A stretch of DNA of 10,621 bases from Betaproteobacteria bacterium (GTDB taxonomy: Bacteria; Pseudomonadota; Gammaproteobacteria; Burkholderiales; SG8-39), in the NCBI GenBank assembly GCA_005881355.1, contig VBDM01000007.1, positions 1 through 10,621 on the forward strand, written 5' to 3'. Position numbers and translations under genes: made by a program. A model generated the notes under the pieces. It did not search any database. It was not told the DNA's origin and saw only the letters and a list, made by a program, of their open reading frames with translations. Numbering within the stretch: the stretch's first letter is position 1; the number at the start of each line of letters is the position of its first letter. This document shows positions 1 through 7,235 of this stretch, in pieces.

Positions 1-345
1 CGCGCGGGCTTCTGGGGAAACCTGCCGCTCGCGCTCGCGGTGGGCTCCGTCATGGTCGTGGAAATGATCGCGATCATCGTCCGGGGTTTCGTCGAGACGC
101 GCGCGCCCGCTGGTACCGGCCCGGGCTACAGCAACACCAAGGCGCTCGGGCGCCTGCTCTACACCGACTACGCGTATCCGTTCGAGCTCGCGGCGGTGCT
201 GCTCCTGGTGGCGATCATCGTTGCGATCGCGCTCACGCTCAGGAAGCGCAAGGACACCAAGTACCAGGACCCGGCCCGGCAGGTCGCCGTCAGGCGCAGC
301 GAGCGCGTGCGCCTGGTTTCGATGCCGGCGGAGAAGAAAGAATAA
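1..345 (+). CDS. nuoJ: NADH-quinone oxidoreductase subunit J, 3' part
   Basis: This is the C-terminal part of NuoJ, a membrane-arm subunit of respiratory complex I. It is open at the left edge in frame 1, and the first visible codons read RAGFWGNLPLALAVGSVMVV. About 114 residues are visible of a family usually near 200, so roughly the first 90 are missing. Two membrane segments can be seen: one from the edge into VVEMIAIIV, and one at YPFELAAVLLLVAIIVAIAL. Between them lies the conserved NTKALGRLLYTDYAYPFE stretch, and a basic tail (RKRKDTKYQDP) follows. The tail resembles betaproteobacterial NuoJ as I recall it. The stop at 343-345 lies seven bases before nuoK, consistent with one operon. 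The call is firm; only the 5' end is missing. Confidence 0.95.
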   Translation, partial: RAGFWGNLPLALAVGSVMVVEMIAIIVRGFVETRAPAGTGPGYSNTKALGRLLYTDYAYPFELAAVLLLVAIIVAIALTLRKRKDTKYQDPARQVAVRRSERVRLVSMPAEKKE

Positions 346-352
346 GCATACC

Positions 353-658
353 TTGCCGTCACTGTCGCACTTTCTCATCCTCGGCGCGGTGCTGTTCGCG
401 ATCAGCATCGTCGGGATCTTTCTCAACCGCAAGAACGTCATCATCCTGCTGATGGCGATCGAGCTGATGCTGCTCGCCGTCAACATGAACTTCATCGCGT
501 TTTCGCATTACCTCGGGGACATGAGCGGGCAGGTGTTCGTGTTCTTCATCCTGACCGTCGCGGCGGCCGAATCGGCGATCGGCCTGGCGATCCTCGTGGT
601 GCTGTTCCGCAATCTGCAGACCATCGACGTCGACGACCTAGGCAACCTGAAGGGCTGA
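353..658 (+). CDS. nuoK: NADH-quinone oxidoreductase subunit K
   Basis: NuoK is the small three-helix subunit of the complex I membrane arm and lies on the proton pathway between NuoJ and NuoN. I place the start at the TTG at 353. From there the protein is 101 residues, the usual NuoK length, and begins MPSLSHFLILGAVLFAISIV like the family. The first in-frame ATG is at 221, far inside nuoJ, and would add 44 basic, unrelated residues. A purine-rich GAGAAGAAAG (331-340) is the only ribosome-binding candidate and sits rather far upstream. The buried glutamates essential in E. coli NuoK (E36, E72) match E37 and E73 here. The sequence FLNRKNVIILLMAIELMLLAVNMNF is intact. The gene is complete and 3 bases from nuoL. 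Confidence 0.95.
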   Translation: MPSLSHFLILGAVLFAISIVGIFLNRKNVIILLMAIELMLLAVNMNFIAFSHYLGDMSGQVFVFFILTVAAAESAIGLAILVVLFRNLQTIDVDDLGNLKG

Positions 659-661
659 AGA

Positions 662-2395
662 ATGACGGACCTGCGGCTCTACCTGCTCGTTCCGCTCGCC
701 CCGCTCGCCGGCGCGATCGCCGCGGGACTGTTCGGCCGGAGAATCGGGCGCGCGGGAGCGCATTGGGCGGCGATCGCGGGCGTCGCGATCTCCTTCGGCG
801 CCTCGTGCCTCGTCTTCGCCGACGCGCTGAACGGCGCCGAGTTCAACGGGCCGGTCTACACCTGGCTCGTCTCGGGGGGAACGCGCTTCGAGATCGGCTT
901 CCTGATCGACCGCCTCTCCGCCCTCATGATGGTGGTGGTGAGCTTCGTGTCGCTGATGGTGCACATCTACACCGTCGGTTACATGGCCGACGATCCGGGC
1001 TACCAGCGCTTTTTCGCCTATACGGCGCTCTTCACCTTCTCGATGCTGATGCTCGTGATGGCGAACAATTTCCTGCAGCTCTTCTTCGGATGGGAGGCGG
1101 TGGGCCTGGTCTCCTACCTTCTCATCGGATTCTGGTATACGCGGCCCACGGCCATCTACGCCAGCCTCAAGGCCTTCCTCGTGAACCGGGTCGGCGACTT
1201 CGGCTTCCTCATCGGGGTGGCGCTCGTGCTCGCGTACTTCGGGCCGCTCGATTACGCGGCGGTTTTCTCGCGGGCGCCTGCCATGGCCCACGCCACGATC
1301 GAGGTGATCCCCGGCGCTCCGTGGCTGCTCGTCTCCGCGATCTGCATCGGGCTTTTCGTCGGCGCGATGGGGAAGAGCGCGCAGTTTCCGCTGCACGTGT
1401 GGCTGCCCGACTCGATGGAAGGCCCGACGCCCATCTCCGCGCTGATCCACGCCGCGACCATGGTGACGGCGGGCATCTTCATGGTGGCGCGGATGTCGCC
1501 GCTTTTCGAGCTCTCCGAGACGGCGCTCGCGCTCGTGCTTTTGATTGGCGGGATCACCGCCTTTTTCATGGCCTTGATCGCGATCGTGCAGTACGACATC
1601 AAGCGCGTCGTGGCGTATTCGACCCTCTCACAGCTCGGCTACATGACCGTTGCGCTCGGGGCCTCGGCGTATTCCGCGGCAATCTTCCATCTCATGACCC
1701 ACGCGTTCTTCAAGGCGCTGCTCTTCCTCGGCGCGGGCTCGGTCATCATCGCGCTCCACCACGAGCAGGACATGCGCAAGATGGGCGGCCTGTGGAAGTA
1801 CATGCTCATAGGCGCCATCGCGAGCGTGGGCGTTCCCGGGTTCGCCGGGTTTTTCTCAAAAGACGCGATCATCGAGGCGGTGCACCTCTCGAAGACCCCT
1901 TTTGCGGGCTTCGCGTGGCTCGCGGTGACGCTGTGCGTGTTCGTGACCGCTTTCTACACTTTTCGCCTCGTGTTCTACGCGTTCCACGGAAAGGAGCGCT
2001 TCGAGTCGCACGATCATGCGCCGCACGAGTCGCCCGCGGTGGTCACCGTGCCGCTCGTGCTGCTCGCCATTCCCTCGATCTGCGCGGGCTGGGTAATCGG
2101 ACCGATGCTATACGGCGATTACTTCGGAAGCTCGATCCAGATCGCGCCATCGCACTCGGGCCTGCGCGAGATGGCCGAAGAATTCCACGGCGTGCTGCCG
2201 ATGATGGCTCACGCGGTCAAAACGATCCCGTTCTGGCTGACCCTGGCCGGGATAGTCGCGGCCTGGTACCTCTACATTCTCAAGCCCGAGTTGCATGTGA
2301 AGCTGCGGCAAAAAGCCGGTGTATTGGTCACCGTTCTCGAGGAAAAGTACGCGCGCGCAGGTTCGGCAACGGCCTGTGGAGGTTCGGCGACGTGA
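662..2395 (+). CDS. nuoL: NADH-quinone oxidoreductase subunit L, truncated by a frameshift
   Basis: NuoL is the distal antiporter-like, proton-pumping subunit of complex I. It normally has 16 membrane helices plus a long lateral helix running along the arm. The antiporter core is present. Channel residues visible are E145 (LFFGWEAVGLVSYLLIGFW), K238 (GAMGKSAQFPLHVWLPDSMEGPTPISALIHAATMV region), K351 (HAFFKALLFLGAGS) and K400 (GFFSKDAII). Two defects are visible. After WKYM (M381) the sequence jumps to LIGAIASVG, lacking about seven residues that relatives have in this helix. After EEKY (codons ending 2350) the frame slips, and the protein ends ARAGSATACGGSAT. It is therefore 577 residues and lacks the end of the lateral helix and the last membrane segment. 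Those continue in the next frame to 2559. Either this is a genuine lesion or an assembly or sequencing error. The gene starts 3 bases after nuoK. Confidence 0.9.
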   Translation: MTDLRLYLLVPLAPLAGAIAAGLFGRRIGRAGAHWAAIAGVAISFGASCLVFADALNGAEFNGPVYTWLVSGGTRFEIGFLIDRLSALMMVVVSFVSLMVHIYTVGYMADDPGYQRFFAYTALFTFSMLMLVMANNFLQLFFGWEAVGLVSYLLIGFWYTRPTAIYASLKAFLVNRVGDFGFLIGVALVLAYFGPLDYAAVFSRAPAMAHATIEVIPGAPWLLVSAICIGLFVGAMGKSAQFPLHVWLPDSMEGPTPISALIHAATMVTAGIFMVARMSPLFELSETALALVLLIGGITAFFMALIAIVQYDIKRVVAYSTLSQLGYMTVALGASAYSAAIFHLMTHAFFKALLFLGAGSVIIALHHEQDMRKMGGLWKYMLIGAIASVGVPGFAGFFSKDAIIEAVHLSKTPFAGFAWLAVTLCVFVTAFYTFRLVFYAFHGKERFESHDHAPHESPAVVTVPLVLLAIPSICAGWVIGPMLYGDYFGSSIQIAPSHSGLREMAEEFHGVLPMMAHAVKTIPFWLTLAGIVAAWYLYILKPELHVKLRQKAGVLVTVLEEKYARAGSATACGGSAT

Positions 2396-2559
2396 CCTTC
2401 ATCGACGGCCTGATGGTGAACGGCTCGGCCGGACTCATCGGCTGGTTCGCCGGGGTGGTGCGCCTGATCCAGTCGGGATTCATCTATCACTACGCGTTCT
2501 CGATGATCATAGGGGTGTTCGTGCTGCTGACTTTTTTCGGAATGGCGCTGCTTCACTAG
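2353..2559 (+). pseudogene. nuoL: Out-of-frame 3' end of nuoL
   Basis: Frame 1 here reads ARRFGNGLWRFGDVTFIDG, then LMVNGSAGLIGWFAGVVR, then a hydrophobic SGFIYHYAFSMIIGVFVLL, ending at TAG 2557-2559. This is the standard NuoL C-terminus, with the lateral-helix end and the last membrane helix. It is not in frame with the upstream NuoL, which stops at 2393-2395. Compared with betaproteobacterial NuoL from memory, about 19 residues are expected between the KY of EEKY and GLW. Only 20 bases are present, so roughly 37 bases appear lost, which is not a multiple of three. A separate start is possible at ATG 2413, but a free-standing 48-residue product is unlikely. The stop is 3 bases before nuoM, the normal nuoL-nuoM spacing, so this is clearly the old nuoL end. 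Confidence 0.85.
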
Positions 2560-2562
2560 AAG

Positions 2563-4047
2563 ATGCCGCCGTCCGCTCACTGGCTGAGCCTCTCAATCTG
2601 GGTCCCGATAGTCGCCGGGCTCGCCGTGCTCGCCACGGGCGCCGACAAAAACGCCCGCGAGGCGCGCATCATCGCGTTGGTCGGCGCGGGGCTCGGTTTT
2701 CTCGTGACCATCCCGCTCGTCGCCGGCTTCGACACCGGCACGAGCGCCATGCAGTTCGTGGAAAAGGCTCCGTGGATCGAGCGCTTCAACGTCAACTACC
2801 ACCTCGGCGTGGACGGCATCAGCGTGCTCTTCATTCTGCTGAACAGCTTCATCACCGTGCTGGTCGTGCTGGCGGGCTGGGAGGTGATCCGCGACAAGGT
2901 GGCCCAGTACATGGCGGCGTTTCTGGTCATGTCGGGCCTCTTGAACGGCACCTTCGCCGCGCTCGACGCGGTGCTCTTCTACGTCTTTTTCGAGTCGACG
3001 CTGATCCCGATGTATCTCGTCATCGGCGTCTGGGGCGGGCCGAACCGGGTCTACGCGGCGGTGAAGTTCTTCCTCTACACGCTGCTCGGGTCGCTCCTGA
3101 TGCTGGTCGCCTTCCTCTACCTCTACAACAAGTCGGGCGGCAGCTTCGCGGTCCTCGACTACCACAAGCTGCCGCTGCCCCTCGACGCGCAGGTCCTGCT
3201 CTTCGTCGCCTTCCTCCTGGCGTTCGCGGTGAAGGTACCGATGTGGCCGGTGCATACCTGGCTTCCGGATGCGCACGTCGAGGCGCCCACCGGGGGATCC
3301 GCCGTGCTCGCGGCGATCCTGCTCAAGCTCGGCGCTTACGGCTTCGTCCGCTTTTCCCTGCCGATCCTCCCGGACGCGAGCCGCTATCTCGCCGGATTTA
3401 TGATCACGCTCTCACTGATCGCAATCGTATACATAGGACTCGTGGCGCTGGTGCAGACCGATATGAAGAAGCTGATCGCGTATTCCTCGATCTCGCACAT
3501 GGGGTTCGTGACGCTCGGCTTCTTCATCTTCAACGCCTACGGAATGGAAGGGGGCCTGGTGCAGATGATCTCGCACGGCTTCGTCTCCGCGGCGCTCTTC
3601 CTGTGCGTGGGCGTGATGTACGACCGCATGCACTCGCGCAACATCGCCGACTACGGGGGGGTCGCGAACACCATGCCCAAGTTCGCCGCGCTGATGGTGT
3701 TCTTCGCGATGGCGAACTGCGGGCTGCCGGCGACCTCCGGCTTCGTCGGCGAGTTCATGGTGATCCTGGGCGCGATGAAGTTCAACTTCTGGATCGCCTT
3801 CCTCGCGGGAACGACCCTCGTCTTCGGCGCCGCTTACACCCTGTGGATGGTCAAGCGCGTGATCTTCGGCGAGGTTGGCAACAAGCACGTGGCGGAGCTC
3901 TCCGACGCCAGCGCGCGCGAGCTCCTGGTCCTCGGGCTGCTCGCGATCGCCGTGCTGTGGCTGGGCGTCCACCCGGCCCCCTTCACCGAGATCATGCACG
4001 CCTCGGTGAGCGAGCTGCTGAAGCACCTGGCGGTGAGCAAGCTGTGA
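2563..4047 (+). CDS. nuoM: NADH-quinone oxidoreductase subunit M
   Basis: NuoM is the middle antiporter-like proton-pumping subunit of the complex I membrane arm. The 494-residue product has normal length and reads through without gaps. Visible functional residues are E144 in FYVFFESTLIPMYLVIGVWG (the counterpart of E. coli E144), K224 in AFAVKVPMWPVHTWLPDAHV, K255 in AAILLKLGAYG, and the histidines in the PVHTWLPDAHVEAPTGG loop. The C-terminus ends HLAVSKL as in betaproteobacterial relatives. The ATG at 2563 lies 3 bases after the displaced nuoL end and has only a weak TAGAAG upstream, so it probably depends on translational coupling. With nuoL stopping at 2395, ribosomes would terminate about 168 bases upstream, which could lower NuoM output if the nuoL lesion is real. 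Confidence 0.96.
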   Translation: MPPSAHWLSLSIWVPIVAGLAVLATGADKNAREARIIALVGAGLGFLVTIPLVAGFDTGTSAMQFVEKAPWIERFNVNYHLGVDGISVLFILLNSFITVLVVLAGWEVIRDKVAQYMAAFLVMSGLLNGTFAALDAVLFYVFFESTLIPMYLVIGVWGGPNRVYAAVKFFLYTLLGSLLMLVAFLYLYNKSGGSFAVLDYHKLPLPLDAQVLLFVAFLLAFAVKVPMWPVHTWLPDAHVEAPTGGSAVLAAILLKLGAYGFVRFSLPILPDASRYLAGFMITLSLIAIVYIGLVALVQTDMKKLIAYSSISHMGFVTLGFFIFNAYGMEGGLVQMISHGFVSAALFLCVGVMYDRMHSRNIADYGGVANTMPKFAALMVFFAMANCGLPATSGFVGEFMVILGAMKFNFWIAFLAGTTLVFGAAYTLWMVKRVIFGEVGNKHVAELSDASARELLVLGLLAIAVLWLGVHPAPFTEIMHASVSELLKHLAVSKL

Positions 4048-4060
4048 AAGGCATGAAGGC

Positions 4061-5569
4061 ATGCTGACCGACCTTCCGCCCATATCGATCGCGTACCCCG
4101 AGATCTTCCTGCTCGCTGCCGGGTGCGCGATCCTCGTGATCGATCTGTTCTTGGCTGAGGACAGGCGGTGGGTCATCTATGTGCTTTCCCTCGCGGCGCT
4201 GCTCGGCTGCGCCGTGCTCACGATGATCGTCACCGCAATGACCGGCGGGCGGCTCGCCTATACCTTCAACGGCATGTTCGTCTCCGACATCATGGCGAGC
4301 GCGCTCAAGATGTTCACCTACGTCTCGGTGGTGCTGTGCCTGGTGTATTCGCGCACCTACATCGCCGACCGCGGCCTGTACCGGGGCGAGTACTTCGTGC
4401 TCGCGCTCTTCGCCACCCTCGGCATGATGGTCATGATCTCGGCGAACCACTTCCTCACGCTGTACCTGGGCCTTGAGCTGATGTCGCTGTGCCTGTATTC
4501 GCTCGTCGCGCTCAACCGCGATTCGGCGGTCTCGACCGAAGCCGCGATGAAGTACTTCGTGCTGGGCGCGCTCGCCTCGGGGCTGCTCCTCTACGGCATG
4601 TCGATGATCTACGGCGCCACGGGCACGCTCGAGATCACCGAGGTCGCGAAGGGCGCGGCGCGCATCCTCCAGAGCGGCCACCCTTCGGGAGCCGTGCTCG
4701 CGTTCGGGCTGGTGTTCGTCGTTTCGGGCCTCGCGTTCAAGGTGGGCGTGGTGCCGTTCCACATGTGGATCCCCGACGTGTATCACGGCGCGCCCACCGC
4801 GGTGACGCTTTTCATCAGCACCGGGCCCAAGCTCGCCGCGTTCGCGATGGCGATCCGGCTGCTGGTGAACGGGCTGCAGCCGCTCGCCGGCGACACGCCC
4901 CAGTTCCAGAGCGGCTGGCAGGACATGCTGATCATACTGTCGGTGCTCTCGATGGCGATCGGAAACCTCGCGGCGATCGCGCAGAGCAACATCAAGCGCA
5001 TGCTCGCCTACTCGACCATCTCGCACATGGGCTTCATGCTGCTAGGTTTGCTGTCCGGTATCGTGAGCGGCAACGCGCTCTCGGCGGCGGAGGCCTGGAG
5101 CTCGGCGATGTTCTACGCGGTGGTCTACGTGCTGATGAGCCTGGGGGCCTTCGGCATGGTGGTGTTCCTCTCGCGCGCCGGCTTCGAGGCCGAGCGCCTC
5201 GAGGATTTCAGGGGGTTGAACGCGCGCAGCCCCTGGTTCGCGTTCATCATGCTGCTCCTGATGTTCTCGCTCGCGGGCGTTCCGCCCACCGTCGGCTTCT
5301 ACGCCAAGCTCTCGGTGCTGCAGGCGGTGCTCGGCGCCGGGCACGTGTGGCTCGCGGTGGTCGCGGTGATGCTCGCGCTGGTGGGGACGTTCTACTACAT
5401 CCGCGTCGTCAAGCTCATGTATTTCGACGAGCCGCAGGACTCCACGGAGGTCCGCGGAAAGCTCGACGCGAGCGTCCTGCTCTCGGCGAACGGGCTGGCG
5501 GTGCTCGCGCTCGGCATCCTCCCGCAGCCGCTGATGCAGCTGTGCTTCTACGCGATCAAGGGATTGTGA
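4061..5569 (+). CDS. nuoN: NADH-quinone oxidoreductase subunit N
   Basis: NuoN is the antiporter-like subunit nearest the quinone-binding module of complex I. The 502-residue product is full length, with the expected set of about 14 hydrophobic helices. Visible channel residues are E139 in LYLGLELMSLCLYSLVAL, K164 in EAAMKYFVLGALASG, K227 in GLAFKVGVVPFHMWIPDVYH, K257 in FISTGPKLAAFAM, and K416 in VGFYAKLSVLQAV. The NIKRMLAYSTISHMGFMLLG segment is also typical. The gene begins 13 bases after nuoM, with AAGG just upstream. An alternative in-frame ATG does not exist close by; the ATG at 4053 is in another frame. It is the last nuo gene and is followed after 7 bases by the Nudix gene. The DUF2818 gene that often follows nuoN in betaproteobacteria is absent here. 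Confidence 0.96.
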   Translation: MLTDLPPISIAYPEIFLLAAGCAILVIDLFLAEDRRWVIYVLSLAALLGCAVLTMIVTAMTGGRLAYTFNGMFVSDIMASALKMFTYVSVVLCLVYSRTYIADRGLYRGEYFVLALFATLGMMVMISANHFLTLYLGLELMSLCLYSLVALNRDSAVSTEAAMKYFVLGALASGLLLYGMSMIYGATGTLEITEVAKGAARILQSGHPSGAVLAFGLVFVVSGLAFKVGVVPFHMWIPDVYHGAPTAVTLFISTGPKLAAFAMAIRLLVNGLQPLAGDTPQFQSGWQDMLIILSVLSMAIGNLAAIAQSNIKRMLAYSTISHMGFMLLGLLSGIVSGNALSAAEAWSSAMFYAVVYVLMSLGAFGMVVFLSRAGFEAERLEDFRGLNARSPWFAFIMLLLMFSLAGVPPTVGFYAKLSVLQAVLGAGHVWLAVVAVMLALVGTFYYIRVVKLMYFDEPQDSTEVRGKLDASVLLSANGLAVLALGILPQPLMQLCFYAIKGL

Positions 5570-5576
5570 GCGCATA

Positions 5577-6134
5577 GTGAAGGACTTCAGCGAGCGCCGC
5601 CTCTCGGGCAGGCTGGTCTACGACGGCAAGCTCCTCAAGGTGCACAGCGACACGGTGCGGCTTCCCGACGGCGGGACCGCGGAGCGCGAGTACGTCGAGC
5701 ATCCCGGCGCGGTGGCGGTGATCGCGCTCACCGATTCGGGCGAGCTCGTGATGGAGCGCCAGCACCGCTATCCGCTCGGGCGCGACATGATCGAGCTCCC
5801 GGCGGGCAAGATCGATCCGGGCGAAGACCCGCTCGCCACCGCCCGGCGCGAGCTCAAGGAGCAGACCGGCTACACCGCCGCGCAATGGCGGCACGTGGCG
5901 ACGATCCACATCGCGATCGCGTACTCGAACGAGCGGATCGAGATCTACCTCGCGAAGGGCCTCGAGCGGGGAGGTGCCAAGCTCGACGACGAGGAATTCC
6001 TCGAGGTGTTCAACCTTCCGCTCGCCACAGCGCTCGCGTGGGTGCGCGAGGGGAAGATCACCGACTCGAAGACCGTCGCCGGCCTGTTCTGGGCGGAAAA
6101 GATCCTCGGCGGCGAATGGAGCACGCGCGGCTGA
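5577..6134 (+). CDS. Nudix hydrolase, ADP-ribose pyrophosphatase-like
   Basis: This 185-residue Nudix protein looks like the ADP-ribose pyrophosphatase group, which cleaves ADP-ribose to AMP and ribose 5-phosphate in the cytoplasm. The Nudix box runs from G77 to Y99: GKIDPGE, seven residues, then RELKEQTGY. The second glutamate of the usual REUXEE is Q96 (codon CAG), and this position is a metal ligand in studied ADPRases. The remaining features are normal: EHPGAVAVIAL, ERQHRYPLGRDMIELPAG, AYSNERIEIYLAKGL and the DDEEFLEVF loop that supplies the distal acidic ligand in relatives. The start is GTG 5577 with no clear ribosome-binding site. It lies 7 bases after nuoN, so it is probably cotranscribed with nuo. 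Linkage of such a Nudix gene to nuoN recurs in betaproteobacteria. The exact substrate is inferred. Confidence 0.88.
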   Translation: MKDFSERRLSGRLVYDGKLLKVHSDTVRLPDGGTAEREYVEHPGAVAVIALTDSGELVMERQHRYPLGRDMIELPAGKIDPGEDPLATARRELKEQTGYTAAQWRHVATIHIAIAYSNERIEIYLAKGLERGGAKLDDEEFLEVFNLPLATALAWVREGKITDSKTVAGLFWAEKILGGEWSTRG

Positions 6135-6145
6135 CGCGCATCTCC

Positions 6146-7033
6146 TCAGAGCTCCGCAGCGGCCAGCCGCACGAACTGCCTCCTCATCGCGTGGACCTGC
6201 GCGAGGTAGCTGTCGACGTCGTGCTCGCCGCACCGCTGTCCGGCCGTCTGCAGGAAGCCGCGCCGTGCGTAGCCGTCGCTCCACGCGGCACCGCACAGGT
6301 GGATGAGGGCGGCCAGATCCTGCTTCTGCGGGAGCGTGGCATCGGCGATCTGACGGCGCGCCATCGTGTTCGCGACGCGGCGATCCAGGAAAGCGGCGGT
6401 CATCTCGACCGCGTGGCTCGGGACGACCCGAAAGTAGAGGCTGTTGAACCAGCACGAGCTCAAGTCGTGCCAGGGGCCGTCCTCCACCACCACGTGGTCG
6501 TGGACGCAATAGCGCCTCGCCTCGGCGAACATCGCGTTGGTGATCTGGTACATTCCGACCGCGCTCGACGCCGGCCGGTACAGCTCCAGCGGATTCCACG
6601 TCGGACGCCACCGCCAGTAGGTCCGCGCCACCGGGTTGCCCGCGCCTTCGACCTGAGCGAGCGCGGCCAGAAGATCAGGCGTGATGACCGCTGTGGAATG
6701 CCCGCGGAAGAGCGGCCCGTATCGCCGCCAAGTCTCGGGCGGCGCCTTGGCGAGCGTGCCGCTCACCGGGAAGAACATCTCGGTCGGCTTGCGGATCACC
6801 TGGTACACCGTGTTCAGCACTACCCAGACCGCCAGAACGACGACCGCGCCCACCAGGAACTGGATCGGCAGCGGCGCGGCCAGCAACGCGCGCAGCGCTC
6901 GTCGGCTCGAAGCCCGGAGCGCTCGCCGGCCCGACCGGGAGAGCGACCGGAGGAGTGGATGAAACAGTGCGACCCGGGCTGGACGCGTGCGCGTCCCTTG
7001 GGAAGCGGCTCTCGCGGTGTGCGAAGCTGACAT
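6146..7033 (-). CDS. Membrane-anchored lytic transglycosylase (SLT fold)
   Basis: This is a predicted murein-cleaving lytic transglycosylase acting on peptidoglycan in the periplasm. The 295-residue product has an Arg/Ala-rich N-terminus, one membrane anchor at about 55-77 (LPIQFLVGAVVVLAVWVVLN) and a periplasmic domain. That domain shows SLT/lysozyme-like signatures: LLAALAQVEGAGNP with E129 as the likely catalytic acid and N133-P134 after it, and then SSAVGMYQI (156-164), matching the GLMQI-type motif. Four cysteines (C176, C194, C247, C268) could form disulfides. The start is ATG 7031-7033, but no Shine-Dalgarno precedes it on this strand, so the true start could be further inside. It converges on the Nudix gene with an 11-base gap and no visible terminator. 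It faces away from arsR. The family is recognised from memory and activity is inferred. Confidence 0.82.
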   Translation of the reverse strand: MSASHTARAASQGTRTRPARVALFHPLLRSLSRSGRRALRASSRRALRALLAAPLPIQFLVGAVVVLAVWVVLNTVYQVIRKPTEMFFPVSGTLAKAPPETWRRYGPLFRGHSTAVITPDLLAALAQVEGAGNPVARTYWRWRPTWNPLELYRPASSAVGMYQITNAMFAEARRYCVHDHVVVEDGPWHDLSSCWFNSLYFRVVPSHAVEMTAAFLDRRVANTMARRQIADATLPQKQDLAALIHLCGAAWSDGYARRGFLQTAGQRCGEHDVDSYLAQVHAMRRQFVRLAAAEL

Positions 7034-7103
7034 GAGGAGGATGACTGTGCATCAGCGCGCAAGCGCCCGCCACTGCCTCACAATGAGAAATGTGACAAAT
7101 GGA

Positions 7104-7109
7104 TAGAAT
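7104..7109 (+). promoter_or_regulatory. Possible -10 box upstream of the left 21-bp repeat
   Basis: TAGAAT lies 21 bases before the ATGATG within the left repeat (7131). No good -35 stands 16-18 bases upstream. If the arsenic cassette was inserted, this could be the former lrgA promoter, now separated from lrgA by about 1.1 kb. It is a weak call based on one hexamer and context. Confidence 0.25.
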
Positions 7110-7121
7110 CAGCCATGATCG

Positions 7122-7142
7122 CTCACGCGTCATGATGCCCGG
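7122..7142 (+). repeat. 21-bp direct repeat, left copy
   Basis: This 21-base sequence starts CTCACGCG and ends GATGCCCGG. It is identical to 8191-8211, and the identity stops sharply on both sides (G/A on the left, C/A on the right). It contains ATG ATG CCC GG, the same first codons that open lrgA at the right copy. Here the frame reads only ten codons to TAG at 7161-7163. By chance a 21-base match within 10 kb is very unlikely. The two copies bracket arsR-arsI. Confidence 0.9.
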
Positions 7143-7198
7143 CCGCGGGCCTCAGAACCGGTAGCGGACCTCTGGCCCGGATTCCCGGGAGGGCGGGC

Positions 7199-7224
7199 TT
7201 GACAAGCCTCAATATTTCTATAAT
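7199..7224 (+). promoter_or_regulatory. arsR promoter
   Basis: TTGACA (7199-7204) and TATAAT (7219-7224) are both perfect sigma-70 hexamers, but the spacer is only 14 bases instead of about 17. An alternative -10, TAATAC (7221-7226), gives 16. The stretch 7211-7226 is an AT-rich island in GC-rich surroundings. Transcription would begin near 7231, only two or three bases before the arsR ATG, which implies a nearly leaderless message. Confidence 0.6.
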
Positions 7225-7235
7225 ACTCGAACTAT
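7212..7235 (+). promoter_or_regulatory. Candidate ArsR operator (imperfect dyad)
   Basis: ATATTTC (7212-7218) and GAACTAT (7229-7235) form an inverted repeat matching at 6 of 7 positions around a 10-base centre. It covers the -10 box and the arsR start codon, where an ArsR dimer would block RNA polymerase. ArsR-family operators are usually AT-rich dyads of this kind. Assignment to this ArsR is inference. Confidence 0.42.

Noticed and set aside
763..2559. Long plus-strand frame overlapping nuoL
   Set aside because: Apart from its last 65-70 residues, which are the displaced NuoL end, it is Arg-rich shadow sequence produced by GC-rich third positions.
2319..4067. 582-residue plus-strand frame over nuoM
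   Set aside because: Composition is Arg/Ala/His-rich without any domain, and nuoM in the other frame is a complete conserved protein.
6135..6145. Bidirectional terminator between the Nudix gene and the transglycosylase
   Set aside because: The 11-base gap contains no hairpin; any terminator would have to lie inside the coding ends.
5885..7030. 381-residue plus-strand frame opposite the transglycosylase
   Set aside because: Antisense shadow of a recognisable minus-strand protein; no motifs and very Arg-rich.
7034..7105. AGGAGG at 7035-7040 followed by a 22-codon plus-strand frame (ATG 7041 or GTG 7047)
   Set aside because: The spacing to the ATG is zero, the peptide is featureless, and the AGGAGG is simply on the wrong strand for the transglycosylase.
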